Assembly: GCA_023145555.1 (NCBI GenBank)
Contig: JAGLDO010000047.1
Span: 1 to 12,561, forward strand
Length of the DNA stretch: 12,561 nucleotides
Direction: 5' to 3'
Source: Bacteroidales bacterium
GTDB lineage: Bacteria; Bacteroidota; Bacteroidia; Bacteroidales; B39-G9
The position numbers were made by a program, and so were the translations under genes. Each line of letters opens with the position of its first letter. Position 1 is the stretch's first letter. The notes under the pieces are model-generated. The model was given only the letters and a program-made list of their open reading frames with translations, made no database searches and was not told the origin of the DNA. Below are positions 5,525 through 12,561 of this stretch, one piece after another.

Positions 5525-5557
5525 AAAAAGGTCGTCAAAATAATTGACGACCTTTTT
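5525..5557 (-). terminator. Intrinsic terminator of the S46 peptidase gene
   Basis: GGTCGTCAA (5530-5538) pairs perfectly with TTGACGACC (5544-5552) around a 5-nt loop, extended by A/T pairs (5525-5529 with 5553-5557). Read on the minus strand, the stem is followed by an 8-T run (5522-5529). It starts 28 nt after the peptidase stop. The T-run on the other side would also allow termination from the plus strand. Confidence 0.88.
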
Positions 5558-5585
5558 CAAAATCTTTTAATAAATTCTATATAAC

Positions 5586-7805
5586 CTATTCAACAATTGC
5601 CGGTTCAGGAACTTGTTCAACATTTTCCTCAACTGCAGGAGTTTCTTCGGTTACTATTGTCATTTCATCAATTAAGTTAGTTGCACCTGCAAACTTATCA
5701 ATAACAAATAACACATAGCGAATATCAACATTCACACATTTAACATATTCGGTATCAAAAGCAACATCGCTACTCATACCTTCCCAGTTTGAATCAAAAG
5801 CAATACCAATTAATTGTCCTTCACCATTAATAACAGGGCTGCCTGAATTTCCTCCGGTAATATCATTATCTGTAATAAAGCAAAGATGTAATGTTCCATC
5901 AGCATCACCATATTGACCATAATCTTTTGCATTATAAAGATCTTTCAATTTTTGTTTAACAACAAACTCATGATTGTTTGGATCTTCTTTTTCCATAACA
6001 CCTTTCAAAGTTGTGTAGTAATCATAATGAACAGCATCTTTTGGATAGTAGTCACCAACTTTACCATAAGTTAAACGCATTGTTGAGTTAGCATCAGGAT
6101 AAAAAACTTTTTCTTTTTCCATTTCTAACAAACCGGCTTCAAATAATCGTTCACCTCTATATAATTGTGAGTTAAACTCATCTGAAGCAGCGTAAATCTC
6201 ACGATATTTATTAATAACTGACTTCATCATTATGTATGCAGGATCTTTTGCAATAACTTTTTTGTTTGGTTTTGCTAAGAATTCGTTTAATCTGTTTTGG
6301 TCGACAAAAATTGATTTTTTATATAAATAATCAGCAAATTTTTCAACACTACCTTTATATTTTTTGTTAATTAAATTATAAAAGTCAGGATGAAATTCTT
6401 TTGGAACATCTTGATAATACATATTTATTAAAGCAACAAAAACTTTTTTATCTGTAGTAACACTATAATCTTTAAAAAAGTCTTTACCCTGAGCTTTTAA
6501 ATTTTCAACACCGGCATTAATTAAATTAGTGCTGTCTGGTGAATTTTTAAGCAACCGGTTTAACTGACCACCTTTCATGGCAAAACTAACAACTTCTGTT
6601 CCACCAATCATTGTTTCATAAAGATATTGAACAGCATTACTATACTTTTCTGCATTTTTATAAGAACCTTCAATTAAATTTAACGCCTCACCATATTTTT
6701 CTTTTCGTAGAGAATCTTGGTTAATCCAGTCTGCAAAACGAGTTTCTAATTTTTGTTTTTTTTCGTAAATTTTTAGTCTTTTTAAACCTTTATTTTCGCC
6801 AATTGAGTATTTCCAATAATTACTTGAACGAGCATATTTTGAAGAATATTGAATGCGAATTGCATCGCTTGCACTCATATCTTCTTTCCAGATAGATTGT
6901 TTTTTTCCTCTAACTTTAATTCTATTTGGATTTTCTTGGTCAATTGTTTCCTTAACCCCCCAAGAAGTTAAAAAGCGATTAGTTCTTCCCGGATAACCAA
7001 GAATCATAGCAAAATCACCTTTTTTAACACCTTTTAATGATATTGGCAAATAATGTTTTGGTTTAAATGGCACATTATCTTTTGAGTATTCTGAGGGATT
7101 TCCGTCAGGAGAACAATAAATTCTAAACATGCTAAAATCAGCTGTATGACGAGGCCACATCCAGTTATCAGTATCAGAACCAAATTTACCGATTGATTCG
7201 GGTGGAGCTCCAACAAGACGAATATCTTTAAAAGTTTCGTAAACAAATAAATAATAATAATTTCCTTTAAACATACCGTTCACTCTAGCGTTATAAAAAG
7301 TGCTATCTGTTGCTGCTTTTTCAATAACTTTTGCAATTGAATCAACAACTGCCTCTCTTCTTGCCTCAGGCATTGTATCATTTAATTGCGATATAATTTT
7401 TTCAGTAACATCTTCTACTCTGATTAAGAAAGAAGCCGTTTTCCCGGGATTTGCCAACTCTTCATCTTTTGATCTTGCCCAGAAACCATCGGTTAAATAA
7501 TCGTGTTCTGTTGAACTGTGTGCTTGAATTTCGCCGTATCCACAATGGTGATTTGTTAATAATAATCCATCAGGAGAAATAACTTCAGCAGTACAACTAC
7601 CATGATCTAATGCAAGAATTGCATCTTTAATACTTGAATGGTTAATGCTGTAAATATCTTCGGCAGATAATTTAAGCCCCATTTTTGTCATTGTACCAAT
7701 ATTATATTTCTCAAGAAGTATTGGTAACCACATCCCCTCATCTGCTTTTAATGAAAAGCTGAAGAATAATGATGATACAATAAATAACGAAATAATTTTT
7801 TTCAT
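5586..7805 (-). CDS. S46-family dipeptidyl-peptidase, probably DPP11-like (Asp/Glu-specific)
   Basis: This 739-aa exported serine peptidase releases dipeptides from peptide N-termini, in the periplasm by analogy with Porphyromonas DPP7/DPP11. The signal peptide is residues 1-21 (cleavage near LKA-DEG). The chymotrypsin-like triad is visible: TNHHCGY (His87, or less likely His86), RHTADFSMFR (Asp223) and GGNSGSP (Ser654). The central part (about 280-560) is the family's helical domain. The residue 18 after the catalytic Ser (position 672; 673 in P. gingivalis numbering) sits in FDSNWE and is Ser. From memory of the literature, Gly here marks DPP7 and Arg or Ser marks DPP11. The C-terminus continues past the usual ending with an acidic, Pro/Glu/Val-rich tail of about 24 residues. 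Length is normal (about 710-740). It follows the tricorn-like gene on the same strand, with a 293-bp gap and its own promoter. Confidence 0.95.
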   Translation of the reverse strand: MKKIISLFIVSSLFFSFSLKADEGMWLPILLEKYNIGTMTKMGLKLSAEDIYSINHSSIKDAILALDHGSCTAEVISPDGLLLTNHHCGYGEIQAHSSTEHDYLTDGFWARSKDEELANPGKTASFLIRVEDVTEKIISQLNDTMPEARREAVVDSIAKVIEKAATDSTFYNARVNGMFKGNYYYLFVYETFKDIRLVGAPPESIGKFGSDTDNWMWPRHTADFSMFRIYCSPDGNPSEYSKDNVPFKPKHYLPISLKGVKKGDFAMILGYPGRTNRFLTSWGVKETIDQENPNRIKVRGKKQSIWKEDMSASDAIRIQYSSKYARSSNYWKYSIGENKGLKRLKIYEKKQKLETRFADWINQDSLRKEKYGEALNLIEGSYKNAEKYSNAVQYLYETMIGGTEVVSFAMKGGQLNRLLKNSPDSTNLINAGVENLKAQGKDFFKDYSVTTDKKVFVALINMYYQDVPKEFHPDFYNLINKKYKGSVEKFADYLYKKSIFVDQNRLNEFLAKPNKKVIAKDPAYIMMKSVINKYREIYAASDEFNSQLYRGERLFEAGLLEMEKEKVFYPDANSTMRLTYGKVGDYYPKDAVHYDYYTTLKGVMEKEDPNNHEFVVKQKLKDLYNAKDYGQYGDADGTLHLCFITDNDITGGNSGSPVINGEGQLIGIAFDSNWEGMSSDVAFDTEYVKCVNVDIRYVLFVIDKFAGATNLIDEMTIVTEETPAVEENVEQVPEPAIVE

Positions 7806-7953
7806 TTTTATTTTTTTTAATGAGTTTGGGTGCTCCTACTTTACCCATACTTTTTATTAAACAATTATATTTATCACGTAGGATTGATAAAAACTATATA
7901 TATTTTTATTAAGAATAATTTTTTCGCAAAATAACTCATTATGATATGCTTTG

Positions 7954-7961
7954 CAAAGATA
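7954..7961 (-). promoter_or_regulatory. Candidate -7 element of the S46 peptidase gene
   Basis: On the minus strand this reads TATCTTTG, an exact TAnnTTTG. It predicts a leader of about 140 nt. There is no TTG at the -33 position; instead a 16-bp dyad occupies it, as would suit an activator- or repressor-controlled promoter. Confidence 0.45.
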
Positions 7962-7977
7962 ATTTTATGTTTTAAAA

Positions 7978-7993
7978 TACCAGATTTCTGGTA
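7978..7993. promoter_or_regulatory. 16-bp dyad, possible operator (or weak terminator)
   Basis: TACCAGATTTCTGGTA is a 7-bp perfect inverted repeat around TT. It starts 17 nt upstream of the predicted -7 box of the peptidase gene, i.e. over the -33 region. The alternative reading is a hairpin ending the tricorn-like transcript (stem TACCAG, loop AAAT, then TTTT on the minus strand), but the T-run is only four long and the stem lies over 100 nt past that gene's stop. Confidence 0.45.
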
Positions 7994-8098
7994 CATATCT
8001 TTATAAATAATTGCTGAAAATTAAACCCTAATATTATATCCTCAATCATCAATTCTTATCAATATAAGCAGAGATGATCTGAAATTACTTAACTGAAA

Positions 8099-11000
8099 TT
8101 ATTTTAACAAAACCTCTACAGCCTTTGCCAACTGCTCGTCATTTCCTTTTATTACTTGATGATATTCATTTCGCACTTTATAATCAGGTTCTAACTGTTT
8201 GTTCTCTAAAAAATCACCATTCATATCACGAGAACCAATTTCCGGAATTCCAAACACCAAGTTCTTATTTATCTGTGTTTCCCACCAAACAGCAGTCATA
8301 GTGCCCGGAACAGGCATTCCTATAATTTTTCCTATTCCCAATGTTTGATATACAAAAGGGAAAGCATGTGCATCGGAATAATTTCCTTCACTAACGATAA
8401 CGGCAGAAGGTTTCACCCATTTATTCATAGGATCGGAGCCAAAATATTGCCCACGTGGCACATAATCAACATATTTTTTTCCACTTAAAAGAGTAGCCAA
8501 ATCATCGTGAAGCCAACCACCACCATTGTATCTGGTGTCTACAATTACAGCTTTCTTATGATAATATCTTCCCAATAGTTCTGAATATACTTTACGGAAA
8601 CTTGTACTGTTCATACCTCTTACATGAACATAACCTATTTCACCGTTAGACAATTCCTCTGTTTGTTTACGCCTGTTTTCAACCCAACGATTGTATAATA
8701 AACTTGATTTTTTAGAAATACTTATTGGTTTTAAAACAACAGTAAATTCGTTTTTACTTGATGGCCTTTTAATTGTTAATAAAACATTTTTACCTGCTTT
8801 ATGATTTAAAAACTGATAAAAATCTTTATCGGCCGTAATTTTGTTGTCGTCAATCTTAACAATTACATCTCCCTTTTTTATTTCTTTTTCAGCCAAAGCA
8901 ACAGGACCTTTATCTAAAATATCTGTTATTGTTATTCCTTCTTCAGCTTTATTTATATCATAAAAAATTCCTAAAGATGCTGTTTTATTACCACCATTAT
9001 TAGAATAAGAATAAGCTCCGGTGTGTGAGGCATTAAGCTCTCCAAGAAGTTCACTCATCATCTCGGCAAAATCAAAATCATTGTTAATATGAGTTAAAAA
9101 TTTCTCATATTCTTTTTTGTAAAAATTCCAATCTACTCCATGCATATCTTTTTTATAAAATTTCTGCAACATTTGTCTATGCATGTGTTCAAACAAATAT
9201 GCTCGTTCAGCGTATGTATCAAGCTCATATTCAGCATTAAAAGTTACCGGTTTCTTTGAATTATCTTTTGTGTTAATTTTATAAATCTTTCCTTTTGACA
9301 AAATAAAAATAAATTTCCCTTTTTTGTCAGTTTGTAAAAGACTTCGACCGGCACCTAATTTTATCAGTAATTTTGTAGTGTTTTTATGAATTTCTTTTAC
9401 CCACAAATCATAACCCTTTTCAAAACGAGTTAAATAATAAAGTTTCTTACCATCGATCGACAACACTGCATCTGTGATTGATGATGAATTTACCGTCAAG
9501 CGAACAATTCTTTCTTGAAGATTATTATAATCAATCTCCGTTTTTATTTCATCTTCTTTTTTCTTTTCTTTTTTATTCTTTTCTTTCTTGTCCTTGTCTT
9601 TGTCTTTTTTATCGTTTTTTTCATCATCTTTACCATACTTCAATTCATATTCTTCGGCAGAAGCAGTAAGTTTTTTGTAAGCATCTTCGGTAAATAACAT
9701 TGCATACACATCTCGATAAGAGCCCCAACTACCATGACTTCTATATCCGTTGCGATCCGATTGCCATATCATACCTTTTCCTTTCATAATCCATTTTGGG
9801 TCAGAATCAGAATATCCACTCAAAGTCATATTAAAAGGAGAATCTGAACCATCTGCTTTTACAAGTCCTACATCGCTTGAAAACATTTGATTTGGAGAAT
9901 AACTTACAAGGAAATATTTACTGTCGGGCGACCATTGATAATACTGATCTCCATCAGCATAAGAATAATTGTATTTGCCTGATAATGCAACCGTTACTTC
10001 TTTTGTTTTTAAATCAATAACCTTCAATTCGTTACGATTTGCCAAAAAAGCGACTTTTTTACCATCGGGAGAATATTGTGGTTGAAAGTTATCATCATCA
10101 TTGCCAACAATTAACTCTTCTTTCAATAAAGTAGAATTTACAAAATTCACTTCTTTTTCATCAACGCGTTTTGTTTGATAAACTTTCCAGCTTCCTGCAC
10201 GTTCAGAAGCATACAAAATTGCATTTCCATCAGGACTAAAACTAACTGAACGCTCCTGTTCCGGAGTTGCAGTTATTTGTTTTGTAGTTGAATAATCAAC
10301 CGAAGTTACAAATACATTTCCACGAAGTATGAAAGCAATTTCTTTCCCATCGGGAGATACTGCAATTTCGTTTGCACCTGAAGATTTTTTGAAAAATTCC
10401 TTTTGGTTTGAGAAATCATTAGTAATAGATATTTGTATTTTTTTTGCAGGCTCGCCTTCTTTCATTGTATAAAGTTCACCATAATGAGAGAAACACATTA
10501 ATCCTTCGTCGGAAACAGATAAAAAACGTACGGGGTGAGTTTTGTAATTTGTCAATCTTATAGTATTACTTCCTCCGGGAAAACCCTGTTTAAAAATATT
10601 GAAATTATTATCTTCTCTCTCACTTGTGAAATACAAAATCTTTTCATCTTTCGATAAAATTGGCAATCGGTCTTCACCATTTCTTTGTATCACAAAAGAA
10701 TGTTTACCAGTAGCAGGATTGTATAATATTATATCTTTTGTTGCAGAGCTTATCTGATGTTTTCTCCAATAACTCTCAGGGCTTTTTACATCCTGATAAA
10801 TAATTCGTTTTCCATCATTAAGATATTTTGCATTTTGAGCCGGTGTACTCAAAACTTGTACGGTTCTTCCTCCGGCTGCAGGAACGGTATAAAGTTCAGA
10901 TAAATAACCTGAAGGGAAAGCAGCACTTTGAGCATCATCCTGTATAGTGGCTGAAAAAAGAATATTTTTACCGTCAGGAGAAAAATCTAAAGGCTTCTCA

Positions 11001-11326
11001 TTACCCGAATAGAAAGTAAGTTGTTTTACTGTTCCTCCTTGGGCAAATATTGTATAAACATCAAAATTACCGTTGCGATTAGATGCAAAAGCAATTATTT
11101 TGCTATCGGGCGACCAAACAGGGCAATAATCTATTGCTGTATTCTTTGTAAGAGCAACAGCTTTCCCCCCGGTTACGGCAATTGTGTATATATCTCCTTT
11201 ATAAGTAAAAGCAACGGTTTGACCATCGGGAGAAATTGCAGAATGCCTTAGCCATAGAGGTGTCTCTGAAAAGGCAAAAGAAACAAATGAGATTATTGCT
11301 AAAAAAGTAAAGAATAATTTTTTCAT
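8099..11326 (-). CDS. Tricorn-like protease with signal peptide (peptidase S41 family)
   Basis: This 1075-aa exported protease is close in length to Thermoplasma tricorn (1071 aa). Tricorn enzymes trim oligopeptides, with the substrate threaded through beta-propellers. The signal peptide is residues 1-20 (AFS-ETP). Two propellers follow (about 21-340 and 340-720) with repeated PD40-type SPDGK motifs such as ISPDGQTVAF, WSPDSKIIAF, FSPDGKNILF and YSPDGKKVAF. The second is interrupted at about 562-595 by an extremely Lys/Asp/Glu-rich insert. A helical C1 region, a PDZ domain (about 785-870) and the S41 domain complete it. Catalytic residues match tricorn in context and spacing: S767-H768 in ASHTGAY, nucleophile S984 with D985 in NYSDAHAF, and a Glu near E1041; DTRYNGGG lies at 930-937. 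No type IX sorting domain is visible. Gene order suggests cooperation with the S46 peptidase. Confidence 0.95.
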   Translation of the reverse strand: MKKLFFTFLAIISFVSFAFSETPLWLRHSAISPDGQTVAFTYKGDIYTIAVTGGKAVALTKNTAIDYCPVWSPDSKIIAFASNRNGNFDVYTIFAQGGTVKQLTFYSGNEKPLDFSPDGKNILFSATIQDDAQSAAFPSGYLSELYTVPAAGGRTVQVLSTPAQNAKYLNDGKRIIYQDVKSPESYWRKHQISSATKDIILYNPATGKHSFVIQRNGEDRLPILSKDEKILYFTSEREDNNFNIFKQGFPGGSNTIRLTNYKTHPVRFLSVSDEGLMCFSHYGELYTMKEGEPAKKIQISITNDFSNQKEFFKKSSGANEIAVSPDGKEIAFILRGNVFVTSVDYSTTKQITATPEQERSVSFSPDGNAILYASERAGSWKVYQTKRVDEKEVNFVNSTLLKEELIVGNDDDNFQPQYSPDGKKVAFLANRNELKVIDLKTKEVTVALSGKYNYSYADGDQYYQWSPDSKYFLVSYSPNQMFSSDVGLVKADGSDSPFNMTLSGYSDSDPKWIMKGKGMIWQSDRNGYRSHGSWGSYRDVYAMLFTEDAYKKLTASAEEYELKYGKDDEKNDKKDKDKDKKEKNKKEKKKEDEIKTEIDYNNLQERIVRLTVNSSSITDAVLSIDGKKLYYLTRFEKGYDLWVKEIHKNTTKLLIKLGAGRSLLQTDKKGKFIFILSKGKIYKINTKDNSKKPVTFNAEYELDTYAERAYLFEHMHRQMLQKFYKKDMHGVDWNFYKKEYEKFLTHINNDFDFAEMMSELLGELNASHTGAYSYSNNGGNKTASLGIFYDINKAEEGITITDILDKGPVALAEKEIKKGDVIVKIDDNKITADKDFYQFLNHKAGKNVLLTIKRPSSKNEFTVVLKPISISKKSSLLYNRWVENRRKQTEELSNGEIGYVHVRGMNSTSFRKVYSELLGRYYHKKAVIVDTRYNGGGWLHDDLATLLSGKKYVDYVPRGQYFGSDPMNKWVKPSAVIVSEGNYSDAHAFPFVYQTLGIGKIIGMPVPGTMTAVWWETQINKNLVFGIPEIGSRDMNGDFLENKQLEPDYKVRNEYHQVIKGNDEQLAKAVEVLLK

Positions 11327-11549
11327 AAAAATATAATTAATTTGATGTTAATAAGAATTAAAAAATTTATTTTGCTTAAGTGTATAACGTTTTAATTTAA
11401 TTATTTGTTACAATATTTTTTCAGACTAATGAAAAAAACCCTCAGCAAACACTAACTACAAATAAACAAGTTCAAACCCCTGTCTTTTCAAAAACCTGCA
11501 CGGCACAAACCACAGAATAAATATTATGCCGGCTTTCATATATTTATTA

Positions 11550-11557
11550 TAACTTTG
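11550..11557 (+). promoter_or_regulatory. Candidate -7 promoter element of rlmN
   Basis: TAACTTTG followed by CAG is an exact TAnnTTTG and lies 53 bp before the TTG start of rlmN. The -33 region lacks a clear TTG. It lies within the 284-bp divergent gap shared with the tricorn-like gene, for which no convincing minus-strand promoter was found. Confidence 0.5.
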
Positions 11558-11610
11558 CAGAAAATTAAATTACAACAATAATAACTTACAACAAATTAAA
11601 ATTTAATCAA

Positions 11611-12561
11611 TTGCAAGACATAAGAAATTTATCGTTAAAAGATATTGAGAACTTTTTTATAGAAAACAAAGAAAAAACATTTCGCGCCAAACAGGTTTAT
11701 GAATGGCTATGGAAAAAACATGCATCTTCGTTTGACGAGATGACTAATATCTCAAAAGAAATTAGAAGCCTACTAAAACAAAGCTTCTCGTTAAATAAAA
11801 TAAAAATAAAAAACCTGCAAAAAAGTGCAGATAAAACTATAAAAACTGCTTTTGAACTAAGTGACGGCAATATAGTTGAAGGTGTTCTTATTCCTTCTAA
11901 AGACAGAGCAACTGCATGCATCTCCTCACAAGTTGGTTGTAAGTTAGGATGTAAATTTTGTGCCACCGGTTATTTAGGATTTAAACGCAATTTAACCGTT
12001 CCCGAAATTTACGACCAGGTTGTTATTATTAAGCAACAAGCAGAAGAAAGCAATTTACATTTCTCAAATATTGTGTTAATGGGAATGGGCGAACCATTAC
12101 TCAACTACGACAATGTTATGTCGGCAATAAAATTAATTACCTCAAAGCATGGTTTAGCAATGTCGAACAGCAGGATAACTCTTTCAACAGCAGGTGTTAA
12201 TAAAATGATAAGAAAGCTGGCTGACGACAATGTACGTTTCAATTTAGCTGTATCGCTGCATTCAGCCAATAATGAAAAACGAAGTCGATTAATGCCTATT
12301 AATGAAACAAATCCGCTAAGCGAATTGGCCCAAGCGCTTAAATATTTTCATGAAAAAACTCAAAGCAGAATTACTTTTGAATATCTTTTAATAAAAGATA
12401 TTAATGACGGTATGAATGATGCAAAAGAACTTGCTGTTTTTTGTAAAAATGTGCCCTGTAAAATTAACATTATTGAATATAACCCGATTGACAGCAACTC
12501 ATTTAAAAAATCGACAAAAGAAAAAACCGATGCTTTTGCAAACTATCTTGAAAGCAAAAAC
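11611..12561 (+). CDS. rlmN: RlmN, radical-SAM 23S rRNA/tRNA adenine-C2 methyltransferase (3' end beyond window)
   Basis: The first 317 codons of rlmN are visible and the frame is open to the window edge. RlmN methylates C2 of A2503 in 23S rRNA and A37 in some tRNAs, using two SAM molecules. Seen: the N-terminal helical accessory domain (FRAKQVYEWLWKK, residues 24-36), EGVLIP with the conserved Glu90, and QVGCKLGCKFCATG with the 4Fe-4S cysteines C110, C114 and C117 (CxxxCxxC). The downstream motifs VLMGMGEPLLNYDNV, ITLSTAG and LAVSLHSA are also present. The second catalytic Cys that forms the methyl intermediate lies beyond the window. The start is TTG at 11611-11613: an in-frame TAA lies at 11566-11568, no ATG or GTG occurs between, and the first in-frame ATG is at codon 44, inside the conserved domain. 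It is transcribed divergently from the tricorn-like gene. Confidence 0.96.
   Translation, partial: MQDIRNLSLKDIENFFIENKEKTFRAKQVYEWLWKKHASSFDEMTNISKEIRSLLKQSFSLNKIKIKNLQKSADKTIKTAFELSDGNIVEGVLIPSKDRATACISSQVGCKLGCKFCATGYLGFKRNLTVPEIYDQVVIIKQQAEESNLHFSNIVLMGMGEPLLNYDNVMSAIKLITSKHGLAMSNSRITLSTAGVNKMIRKLADDNVRFNLAVSLHSANNEKRSRLMPINETNPLSELAQALKYFHEKTQSRITFEYLLIKDINDGMNDAKELAVFCKNVPCKINIIEYNPIDSNSFKKSTKEKTDAFANYLESKN

Noticed and set aside
7821..7913. 30-codon plus-strand open frame in the gap between the two peptidase genes
   Set aside because: It is short, has no promoter box or recognisable composition, and probably reflects chance.
8044..8078. Nested weak stems downstream of the tricorn-like gene as a terminator
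   Set aside because: Stems of 5-6 bp (ATCATC/GATGAT and CTTAT/ATAAG) with no T-run on the minus strand do not make a credible intrinsic terminator.
9478..9697. Hydrophobic plus-strand open frames opposite the tricorn-like gene
   Set aside because: They arise because the complement of the Lys-rich insert reads as Phe/Leu. They lie wholly inside a well-supported gene.
11697..11966. 89-aa minus-strand open frame
   Set aside because: It lies antisense within rlmN, whose Fe-S motif and accessory domain are unmistakable.

Overview
The window is AT-rich and looks like a chromosomal segment of a member of the Bacteroidota, probably Bacteroidales-like. Three things point there. Promoter-like TAnnTTTG elements recur upstream of genes, and Shine-Dalgarno sequences are not evident. 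The protein families include a secreted S46 dipeptidyl-peptidase and a tricorn-type protease with a signal peptide. Several exported proteins have short Lys-rich signal peptides.

Layout, left to right. Bases 120-716 (minus) encode riboflavin synthase. A 563-bp divergent gap follows, holding hairpins and a REP-like palindrome but no gene. Bases 1280-2434 (plus) encode an exported, probably outer-membrane protein of unknown function. Bases about 2468-4427 form an accessory island: a MazE/MazF toxin-antitoxin pair, then a NYN-LOTUS (OST-HTH) putative RNase. Each unit is preceded by a copy of the same roughly 130-bp leader. The two copies lie 1000 bp apart and each contains TAACTTTG followed by a dyad. 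Hairpins and short inverted repeats surround the mazEF unit. After a 23-bp tandem repeat (4575-4617), a two-gene minus-strand operon encodes a 63-aa Cys-pair/one-TM protein and a DUF2085-like four-TM protein.

The right half is mostly housekeeping and peptide catabolism. A strong hairpin terminator ends the S46 dipeptidyl-peptidase gene (5586-7805, minus), which has Ser at the specificity position and so is probably DPP11-like. Upstream of it on the same strand lies a 1075-aa tricorn-like S41 protease with an intact catalytic set (8099-11326, minus). The window ends inside rlmN (plus, from a TTG start at 11611), a radical-SAM methyltransferase acting on 23S rRNA and tRNA.

Functionally, the two exported proteases probably cooperate in degrading peptides in the periplasm. 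The most unusual part is the 2.47-4.43 kb island, where two unrelated putative RNA-cleaving modules share a duplicated regulatory leader. This suggests either co-regulation or cassette-like gene gain. All assignments come from reading the sequence by eye; no database search was run.
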